This document shows, in pieces, positions 30,371 through 36,238 of a DNA stretch of 36,238 nt. The notes under the pieces were generated by a model, which worked only from the letters and a program-made list of their open reading frames with translations, had not been told where the DNA came from and searched no databases. The DNA is from Yersinia artesiana (lineage in GTDB: Bacteria; Pseudomonadota; Gammaproteobacteria; Enterobacterales; Enterobacteriaceae). The stretch lies in the NCBI RefSeq assembly GCF_902726545.1, contig NZ_CACVAD010000046.1, forward strand, positions 1-36,238, read 5' to 3'. The position numbers and the translations under genes were made by a program. Numbering within the stretch: position 1 is the first letter of the stretch; each line of letters begins with the position of its first letter.

Positions 30371-31090
30371 CTAGCGGCGAGCTTCTGCCAAATCACTTGG
30401 CATGGTGCCCTGCATACTGTGCCAGATAGCCCCGCTCTCTTTACCGTAGGTACGCAGGCAGTCCAACACCTGGTCATAGGCTTTCTCATCACAGAGCATT
30501 GATAGCTTGCTATAAAACGTCAAAGCCAGCTTGCGTGCTTCTGGATTCGAGAAATAGTAACGCCCTACGCGAGTGTACAATCCTTTCAAACCATTCAGAA
30601 TCAGGCCGTAAATCGGGTTACCTGAAGCAAAAGCCAAACCACGGAAAATACCGTAATCCAGTGCAGTGAAAGACTCAGCATTATCATCAACCGTCTGCGC
30701 TTGCGCCAAAATTTCTTGTGCTTTTTCGGGATGATTGCGAATAGCCGTCCGGACAAAGATAGTCGCGATGTTAGTTCGAACAGCCAGTAAGTTATCTATC
30801 AATTGTGGCACGCTGTCGTGGTCAAGCCGCGCCAGTGTTTCCAGAATATTAAGGCCGGAAGTTTCCCAAAAGTTGTTTACTTTCGTTGGTTTACCGTGCT
30901 GAATAGTGAGCCAGCCATCGCGGGCTAGCCGTTGTAGCACTTCGCGCAATGTTGTGCGGGTTACTCCAATCAGCTCTGAAAGTTCACGCTCCGCGGGCAA
31001 AATTGTGCCTGGGGGGAAGCGATTATTCCAAATACTTTCAATAATATACTCTTCCGCGAAACCGGCAGGACTTTGCGCCTTTATAACCAT
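30371..31090 (-). CDS. fadR: Fatty-acid metabolism regulator FadR
   Basis: A 239-residue GntR-family regulator, identical in length to E. coli FadR. It represses fatty-acid degradation and activates fabA/fabB, and releases DNA on binding long-chain acyl-CoA. The N-terminal winged helix contains [20 protein letters not shown] and [19 protein letters not shown]. The C-terminal part is the acyl-CoA-binding helical domain. It is divergent from nhaB, the same arrangement as E. coli, and convergent with ycgB. Confidence 0.96.
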   Translation of the reverse strand: MVIKAQSPAGFAEEYIIESIWNNRFPPGTILPAERELSELIGVTRTTLREVLQRLARDGWLTIQHGKPTKVNNFWETSGLNILETLARLDHDSVPQLIDNLLAVRTNIATIFVRTAIRNHPEKAQEILAQAQTVDDNAESFTALDYGIFRGLAFASGNPIYGLILNGLKGLYTRVGRYYFSNPEARKLALTFYSKLSMLCDEKAYDQVLDCLRTYGKESGAIWHSMQGTMPSDLAEARR

Positions 31091-31304
31091 ATTTTTTGAC
31101 GTTCCGTAGCGATAAATATCAGCAATTTAGTGCGCTCATCATACCAGACGACTCTATTCTGATATAGCTCCAGGGCCGAACAAATGGTGAAAGCAGTCAT
31201 AAAGTTGCAAAAATTGCGCAGATGTAATGATGAACAGATTATACATATTGCTTTTAGGCGAATAACGTAAAGTAAAATGTAACCTTGAGCAGTAATAGCG
31301 CCAT
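31091..31304. other. fadR-nhaB divergent region
   Basis: Non-coding regulatory space shared by fadR and nhaB. No confident operator was identified. The part nearest nhaB is occupied by a short ERIC-end element. Confidence 0.5.
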
Positions 31305-31370
31305 ATATCCTAAATAATTCGAGTGACTGCGCACAGCCAACGCGCATGCAGCTTGAAGCATGGTGGATAT
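31305..31370. repeat. Short ERIC-end palindrome in the nhaB leader
   Basis: 66 bp starting ATATCCTAAATAATTCGAG and ending GCTTGAAGCATGGTGGATAT, the same plan as the element at 26751-26809 but slightly longer and more diverged. An inner TGCGC/GCGCA stem remains. It ends 30 bp before the nhaB start. Confidence 0.65.
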
Positions 31371-31400
31371 AACAATTTATTAAGGAGACCATAGCCCACA

Positions 31401-32975
31401 ATGGATATCACTATTAGACAAGCCGTACTCAGGAATTTTCTCGGTAATTCACCAGATTGGTACAAGCTGGCAATTGTAGCGTTTCTCATCATTAACCCGC
31501 TGGTGTTCTTCTTTGTCAGTCCTTTCGTCGCCGGCTGGTTGCTGGTGATTGAGTTTATCTTCACGCTGGCGATGGCACTGAAATGTTATCCATTACAGCC
31601 CGGGGGTTTACTCGCTATTCAAGCCGTTGCTATGGGGATGACCAGCCCGCATCAAGTAGCAGAGGAAATTGCCAATAACCTCGAAGTCCTGTTGCTACTG
31701 GTGTTTATGGTGGCGGGCATCTACTTTATGAAACAGTTATTACTGTTTATTTTTACCAAATTGCTGCTGAGCATCCGCTCAAAAATCACACTTTCTCTCG
31801 CTTTCTGTGTCGCTTCTGCCTTCCTTTCAGCTTTTCTGGATGCGTTGACTGTTATCGCCGTTGTCATTAGTGTGTCTGTCGGTTTTTATACTATTTATCA
31901 TCATGTTGCCTCAAATCATTCAGATAAGGACATCAATGATGATAGTTGGATCGACAGTCAGGAAAATCGCAAAACGCTGGAACAATTCCGCGCATTTTTG
32001 CGCAGCCTGATGATGCATGCTGGTGTGGGAACCGCGCTGGGTGGCGTCATGACTATGGTGGGCGAGCCACAAAACCTGATTATCGCTAAAAGTGCCGGCT
32101 GGCATTTTGGTGATTTCTTTATGCGCATGCTGCCCGTCACCCTACCCGTGCTATGTTGTGGATTATTGGTTTGCATATTGGTCGAGCGTTTTAAACTGTT
32201 TGGCTACGGAGCGGAGCTGCCTGAACGAGTTCGTCAGGTTCTGACGGATTACGATAAGCAGGCCAGCGCGAAACGCAACCGCCAGGAGAAAGTGAAACTG
32301 TTGGTTCAAGCACTGATTGGCGTTTGGTTGGTTCTTGCACTGGCGCTACATCTAGCTGAAGTGGGCTTAGTGGGGTTGTCGGTCATTATTCTCGCGACCT
32401 CGCTTTGTGGTATCACCAATGAACATGCGCTGGGGAAAGCCTTTCAGGAAGCGCTGCCTTTCACTGCACTGCTTACGGTATTTTTCGCCGTGGTCGCAGT
32501 TATTATCGAACAAAGCTTATTCACGCCGATTATTCAGTTTGTTTTACAATCCTCCCCCTCAGCCCAATTATCCCTGTTTTATCTGTTTAATGGCTTACTG
32601 TCCTCGGTTTCTGACAATGTTTTTGTCGGCACCGTATACATTAATGAAGCGCGGAAAGCCTTTGAATTGGGCGTTATCTCATTGCAACAGTTCGAATTAT
32701 TGGCCGTCGCCATCAATACCGGCACCAACCTGCCCTCAGTAGCCACCCCCAATGGTCAGGCCGCGTTCTTGTTCTTACTGACCTCAGCACTCGCTCCGTT
32801 GATTCGCCTGTCCTATGGCCGAATGGTATACATGGCTCTACCCTATACCATAGTGATGACCGGTGTTGGTCTGCTCGGTGTCGAGTATTTATTAGTTCCA
32901 GTAACGGAGTGGATGATGCAAAGTGGCTGGATAAGTTTGCCTCATATCGCTGCGGGAGTTAGCATTACACACTGA
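31401..32975 (+). CDS. nhaB: Na+/H+ antiporter NhaB
   Basis: A 524-residue inner-membrane sodium/proton antiporter, close in length and sequence to E. coli NhaB. Multiple hydrophobic helices are visible, and the conserved segments [46 protein letters not shown] and [17 protein letters not shown] carry the charged and polar residues of the ion pathway. The start ATG 31401 follows AAGGAGA. It expels Na+ at neutral pH and supports pH and salt homeostasis. dsbB follows after a 219-bp gap on the same strand. Confidence 0.96.
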   Translation: MDITIRQAVLRNFLGNSPDWYKLAIVAFLIINPLVFFFVSPFVAGWLLVIEFIFTLAMALKCYPLQPGGLLAIQAVAMGMTSPHQVAEEIANNLEVLLLLVFMVAGIYFMKQLLLFIFTKLLLSIRSKITLSLAFCVASAFLSAFLDALTVIAVVISVSVGFYTIYHHVASNHSDKDINDDSWIDSQENRKTLEQFRAFLRSLMMHAGVGTALGGVMTMVGEPQNLIIAKSAGWHFGDFFMRMLPVTLPVLCCGLLVCILVERFKLFGYGAELPERVRQVLTDYDKQASAKRNRQEKVKLLVQALIGVWLVLALALHLAEVGLVGLSVIILATSLCGITNEHALGKAFQEALPFTALLTVFFAVVAVIIEQSLFTPIIQFVLQSSPSAQLSLFYLFNGLLSSVSDNVFVGTVYINEARKAFELGVISLQQFELLAVAINTGTNLPSVATPNGQAAFLFLLTSALAPLIRLSYGRMVYMALPYTIVMTGVGLLGVEYLLVPVTEWMMQSGWISLPHIAAGVSITH

Positions 32976-33194
32976 TTGCTTGCATTATCGTATTCGCCAG
33001 CCCTGTATTTTTTCACGGCCGAGGGGCTGGCAAAACAAACCAATATGTCATCCAAAGTAAAATTGATACTTGAGATGGCCGCGATACGCGAGAAATAGCT
33101 GATTTTTGCCTAATTTTACCCTTGGGTAGCTGGCAGCAAAGATGAATTGGTTTACACTGCCAGTACAATTGCTTACTGCATGGAAAATAAAGAT

Positions 33195-33725
33195 ATGTTG
33201 CAATTCCTTAACCGCTGCTCTAAAGGGCGCGGTGCTTGGCTATTAATGGCCCTGACTGCACTTGTATTAGAATTGGTTGCGCTCTATTTTCAACACGTGA
33301 TGCTGCTACAGCCTTGCGTAATGTGTATTTATGAACGGGCCGCATTATTCGGTATTCTGGGGGCATCACTGCTGGGTGCGATCGCGCCTAAATCCCCTTT
33401 GCGCTATCTGGCGATTTTTATTTGGATCTACAGCGCCTGGAGAGGCGTTCAGTTAGCCTGGGTACACACGATGCTGCAATTGCATCCATCGCCTTTCACA
33501 ACCTGTGATTTCTTTGTGAGTTTCCCTTCATGGTTGCCACTCGATAAATGGTTCCCGGCTATTTTTGTTGCCAGTGGCGATTGCGCCGTAAAACAGTGGG
33601 AGTTCCTGTCGCTGGAGATGCCACAATGGTTAGTCGGTATCTTTGCTGCTTATTTGTTTATGGCGGTATTAGTGCTGATCAGCCAGTTTGTTAAGCCGAA
33701 AAGACGCGATCTGTTTAGTCGATAG
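33195..33725 (+). CDS. dsbB: Disulfide bond formation protein B
   Basis: A 176-residue inner-membrane quinone reductase that reoxidises periplasmic DsbA. All four essential cysteines are present at the E. coli positions: Cys41 and Cys44 (CVMC) in the first periplasmic loop, and Cys104 and Cys130 in the second. Four membrane helices are visible. ATG 33195 gives the family start [15 protein letters not shown]; the frame is open to 33147 with unconserved residues. In E. coli dsbB lies beside umuC in convergent orientation, and the same is true of the umuC remnant here. Confidence 0.96.
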   Translation: MLQFLNRCSKGRGAWLLMALTALVLELVALYFQHVMLLQPCVMCIYERAALFGILGASLLGAIAPKSPLRYLAIFIWIYSAWRGVQLAWVHTMLQLHPSPFTTCDFFVSFPSWLPLDKWFPAIFVASGDCAVKQWEFLSLEMPQWLVGIFAAYLFMAVLVLISQFVKPKRRDLFSR

Positions 33726-33788
33726 TTTTTATTTCGATTGATCGTTTTTATTTCGCTTGATCGTTTTCACACATATCTTTATCTATTT

Positions 33789-33815
33789 AAGGCGTCCAGA
33801 ATGTGGCGCCTTTTT
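33789..33815 (+). terminator. Probable terminator after dsbB
   Basis: AAGGCG/CGCCTT stem with a 12-base loop and T-run, 63 bp after the stop. The two GATCGTTTT-containing repeats before it are not part of the stem. Confidence 0.6.
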
Positions 33816-33963
33816 ATATTCTGATCGTTGAATGATGCTCGCGAATCACCACATTATTTATTAATGCATAATTTCAGTGTTGACTGAGGGACTAATCCAC
33901 CCAATCCGGATTTTTTATTTCTGACTAACACAAGATAAATAATTGGTTTACTCGTGATACAAC

Positions 33964-33990
33964 GAAAAAGGCCACCTTACAGTAGCCTTA
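33964..33990 (-). terminator. Probable terminator of the 34.0-kb secreted protein gene
   Basis: On the minus strand, an AAGGCTAC/GTGGCCTT imperfect stem with a 6-base loop followed by T residues, just after the minus-strand stop at 34013. Confidence 0.6.
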
Positions 33991-34012
33991 TTTTATTAGC
34001 ATAATCAAACAA

Positions 34013-34369
34013 TTACGCTTTGGTATGTGTACAAGCATACTGACTGGCTTGATCCCCATCGACAATCGCCAGACGGATTGGCATTGCAGAGATATTAAGA
34101 GCGGCAATAACATGTTCTTGGTTATTCGCTTTCTGGAAGATTAATGACTCCCCTTGACCTTCCGGATTAACTTTCACAAATTGAAAAACTGACTTATCAA
34201 TGATCAATTGCTGATTAGGCCCATCTAAGACAGCTGAAAGACTGCCGCCCTCTTTCAATTCGCAATCAAGATTAATTAATGAAGCCCCAGCAGCCTGAAC
34301 CTGGTGTGAAACACTACCTAAAGTAGCGGAGATGCCGATGATAACTGCGGCTAAAGTAGAATATTTCAT
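34013..34369 (-). CDS. Small periplasmic protein of unknown function
   Basis: A 118-residue protein I do not recognise. The signal peptide MKYSTLAAVIIGISATLGSV continues through SHQVQA, with probable cleavage before AGASLINLDCELKEGG. The mature protein is about 92 residues and has two cysteines (NLDCELK and YACTHTK near the C-terminus) that may form a disulfide. No membrane segment follows the signal. It sits between dsbB and the umuC remnant, where E. coli has no gene, so it was added on this lineage or lost in E. coli. It has its own terminator. Confidence 0.75.
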   Translation of the reverse strand: MKYSTLAAVIIGISATLGSVSHQVQAAGASLINLDCELKEGGSLSAVLDGPNQQLIIDKSVFQFVKVNPEGQGESLIFQKANNQEHVIAALNISAMPIRLAIVDGDQASQYACTHTKA

Positions 34370-34748
34370 TTTTTAAGTTTCTTGGTTAAATTTCGGCGTT
34401 AGTATGCCATATTTGGCTGATGATAGTGATGAGTTATCTGGCCCACTGTGTTTTATTCAAGATAGGCCAGCACAAAGTAAGGTAATTCAAGGGCCTGGGT
34501 AGTATCTGTGGTTTTCGCAATGCATTACCGCAAACTGATTCAATGCGTATGTTGCTTTGCGGTAATTTTTTGCCCCAGTCAGTATTTAACACGAAACAGG
34601 CATCTCTACCCAATAGTTATATACCCGGACTCGCGCCCCCCAGCCCCGATATCGTTAATCTACCAGGTAGTCCCACTTCAAGGGTATGACTTCAGCACTT
34701 TTACTGATGATAACTATCCGCTTCCCAAGAAGTCTCTTTTTCTCATCG

Positions 34749-35049
34749 TCAGCACGCTTTCACTTCCAGTAACTCATCGAAGCGGGCCGTATACGCGGGT
34801 AACAACATTTCCCGCTTCATCTGCCATGCTTTCTGTATACCCTGCCCAGCAAACCACACCCTACCTTTACCTAATTGATTAATATTGTCCAGAACAGCTA
34901 TCAGTGCTTGCAAGGCACGGCTCTCCGTTAAGTTCTCTGACCGTCCTTTCTAGCACCACATTGAAATTTTTACGCACAAACTGCGGATGAGTGTCAGCCA
35001 GCTGTAAGGCGGTGTTGATGCCTTCATCGTGTGTCATCCCCTTATCCAT
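34749..35049 (-). pseudogene. umuC: Remnant of umuC (DNA polymerase V subunit)
   Basis: Two pieces of UmuC lie in different frames on the minus strand. The first, starting at 35049, reads INTALQLADTHPQF, then VRKNFNVVLERTVREL and NGEPCL, matching the UmuC segment near residue 200. After a junction near 34905-34920 the other frame reads AVLDNINQLGKGRVWFAGQG, then WQMKREMLLPAYTARF, the UmuC C-terminus, ending at a TGA at 34749-34751. More than 100 codons between them, and everything before the first piece, are missing. The gene is not functional. Position and orientation relative to dsbB match the intact umuDC of E. coli. Confidence 0.88.
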
Positions 35050-35319
35050 TCATTTAGATTTACTTTTAAAAGGTTAATTGTATTAAGACATATCCCAATA
35101 ATTAAGAATTAAGAATTAAGTTGAGCAATAATCCTAAAATAGATAGAGATATAGCCATCAAATAGGCAATTTAGCCCAACATATCAATCCTGAGACAGTT
35201 TTCCGCACGCTTAAAATTTTAACCTATGATAGGATATTTTCATCTCTAATTTTCGCAAATGAATGCACTAATTGCGAGCATAATAAAAACAGCACAAGAC
35301 ACTATATAAGGAATGTAAA
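35050..35319. other. AT-rich junction region, no gene
   Basis: 270 bp with no convincing frame. From here on the base composition drops sharply in G+C compared with the rest of the window. No umuD or 5' umuC sequence is seen. It contains a 7-bp tandem repeat and the region upstream of the next gene. Confidence 0.7.
35100..35120. repeat. Three tandem 7-bp repeats
   Basis: Three perfect consecutive copies of AATTAAG inside the AT-rich junction region. Confidence 0.9.
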
Positions 35320-35979
35320 ATGTCAAAACAGGATTTAATAGCGAACCAAATAATAGAAATTTTAAATTCAAAAAGCAAACCAGCCTATAAGATATACTTT
35401 AAGCAAGCTGGTGATATTGTTATTGATTTTTCAAAAGACATATCATTTATATTTGTTGACTTTATTGACACGGAAAATAGGTCAAGAAATGAAATATCAA
35501 CAATACGGCTTTTACAAAGAATAAAAAAAGGAATTACAAATGAAGATTTAGCTAAGGCATTAAATATAATCACACATGAATTTGTGAGTAGAATAAGAAA
35601 AGATAAAATAAAATCACTTGCTGAAAGTTTAGGAAAAGTAACGGGTAAATTTGTCGTAAGCACAGCAATACTCAATGATTTATCTTCCGTTTTCACCAAA
35701 AAACTGGTTGGTAAATTTCTTGTAGGCTCTTTATTTTCAACTATTTACTCAATAGGTGGTGCAAAGTCCCGAGCCATTTATGGTTCTGATGCGTTAAGGG
35801 AAAAAACACCTGAAATATATAATAAATTAAGAAACGCTGGTGACTTGGATTTGTTTTACTTTCTGGTTGATAGCTATGCTGGTCCATTTATTGAAGCTAT
35901 GATAATAAAAGATAAAAATCCCGCCGCATGGGACGAGATCATCATGAAAGTAATCACTGGACTTGAAAAGAAAAATTAA
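35320..35979 (+). CDS. Unrecognised 219-residue protein, AT-rich island
   Basis: A lysine- and isoleucine-rich protein of 219 residues that I cannot place in a family. ATG 35320 follows a good AAGGAATG ribosome-binding site. No signal peptide is present. The N-terminal half is mixed charged (KIYFKQAGDIVIDFSKDISF), the centre is basic and helical, and a hydrophobic stretch around residues 108-145 (FVVSTAILNDL, then VGKFLVGSLFSTIYSIGGA) could insert in a membrane. The C-terminus returns to charged helices. Codon use favours A/T-ending codons, unlike the core genes, which suggests acquisition. Its stop overlaps that of the convergent membrane-protein gene by three bases. Confidence 0.7.
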   Translation: MSKQDLIANQIIEILNSKSKPAYKIYFKQAGDIVIDFSKDISFIFVDFIDTENRSRNEISTIRLLQRIKKGITNEDLAKALNIITHEFVSRIRKDKIKSLAESLGKVTGKFVVSTAILNDLSSVFTKKLVGKFLVGSLFSTIYSIGGAKSRAIYGSDALREKTPEIYNKLRNAGDLDLFYFLVDSYAGPFIEAMIIKDKNPAAWDEIIMKVITGLEKKN

Positions 35980-36212
35980 TTTTTATCTTTTAATCTCAGG
36001 GTTGTTTTTATTGAAAAATAGAAGCAACCTAGTCCAAACATAAGAATAAGCAAATGGCCGACGACATAGCCATAGTTAAAAGGATTTAGTCCACCTTCAT
36101 CATATATGTCAATTAAAGTCGTAGAAAAGCTAAACACAACAAAAGCGGTGAAGCAAAAAATACAAAAAGATAATAATAACATTGTGTAAAAAAGAAATTT
36201 ATTAATATTCAT
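35976..36212 (-). CDS. Small two-helix membrane protein, AT-rich island
   Basis: A 78-residue protein (82 if the ATG at 36224 is used). The internal ATG at 36212 is preferred because GGAACTAATT precedes it at ribosome-binding distance. Two hydrophobic helices are visible: FLFYTMLLLSFCIFCFTAFV near the start and YVVGHLLILMFGLGCFYFSI near the end, joined by an acidic loop (DIYDEGGLNPFNYG), with a basic tail KTTLRLKDKN. It is tail-to-tail with the 219-residue gene. Function unknown; small membrane proteins in this position can be immunity proteins, but that is only a hypothesis. Confidence 0.65.
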   Translation of the reverse strand: MNINKFLFYTMLLLSFCIFCFTAFVVFSFSTTLIDIYDEGGLNPFNYGYVVGHLLILMFGLGCFYFSIKTTLRLKDKN

Positions 36213-36238
36213 AATTAGTTCCATTAATTAAAAAATCC

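Noticed and set aside
34600-34700. Possible ERIC remnant (TATACCCGG and ACTTCAAGGGTATGAC)
   Set aside because: The two ERIC-like ends are not in inverted orientation and no core sequence lies between them.
34508-34882. Plus-strand frame of 124 residues
   Set aside because: It runs antisense to the umuC remnant over its 3' part, has a proline/serine-rich composition without a recognisable domain, and lacks a ribosome-binding site.
35320-35979. Direct assignment of the 219-residue protein as a pore-forming colicin
   Set aside because: The colicin C-terminal hydrophobic hairpin and its conserved Trp-Pro motif are not present, so only the gene layout is comparable.

Overview
The window looks like a chromosomal segment of a Yersinia-type enterobacterium. 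Nearly every protein reads as a close relative of an E. coli K-12 protein, and the genes fall into two blocks known from E. coli. ERIC-type palindromic repeats, common in yersiniae, are scattered between them. I inferred the genus from protein resemblance, repeat content and gene order; no search was run.

Layout. 1-9.7 kb holds xthA and nudG (+), then ynjH, topB, selD and ydjA (-), then sppA, ansA and pncA (+), then yeaC (-). 9.7-17.3 kb holds msrB (-) divergent from gapA (+), then yeaD (+), mipA (-) and the yeaG-yeaH stress kinase pair (+). 17.3-25.4 kb is a less conserved stretch: an EamA-type permease with a histidine-rich tail, a small secreted protein, a LysR regulator divergent from a pirin, a PAS-PAS-GAF-GGDEF-EAL c-di-GMP protein, and a Bcr/CflA-type MFS exporter preceded by a MITE-like palindrome. 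25.4-33.7 kb is the E. coli-like block dadX-dadA (-), ycgB (+), fadR (-), nhaB (+), dsbB (+). It carries one canonical ERIC, one ERIC with an internal insertion, and two short ERIC-end palindromes.

33.7-36.2 kb is a decayed and acquired end. E. coli has umuDC next to dsbB. Here only two out-of-frame pieces of umuC remain (34749-35049, minus strand). Beyond them the sequence becomes very AT-rich and carries two unrecognised, tail-to-tail genes: a 219-residue protein and a small two-helix membrane protein. This is the best candidate in the window for an undescribed system, though its function cannot be read from sequence alone.

Functional links. selD-topB-ynjH look co-transcribed, with an ATGA stop/start overlap between topB and ynjH. 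ansA and pncA are 15 bp apart. dadA and dadX form the D-alanine catabolic operon, with a perfect CRP core site upstream. yeaG-yeaH encode a PrkA-like kinase and its partner. Intrinsic terminators are visible after sppA, pncA, gapA, yeaD/mipA, yeaH, ycgB and dsbB.
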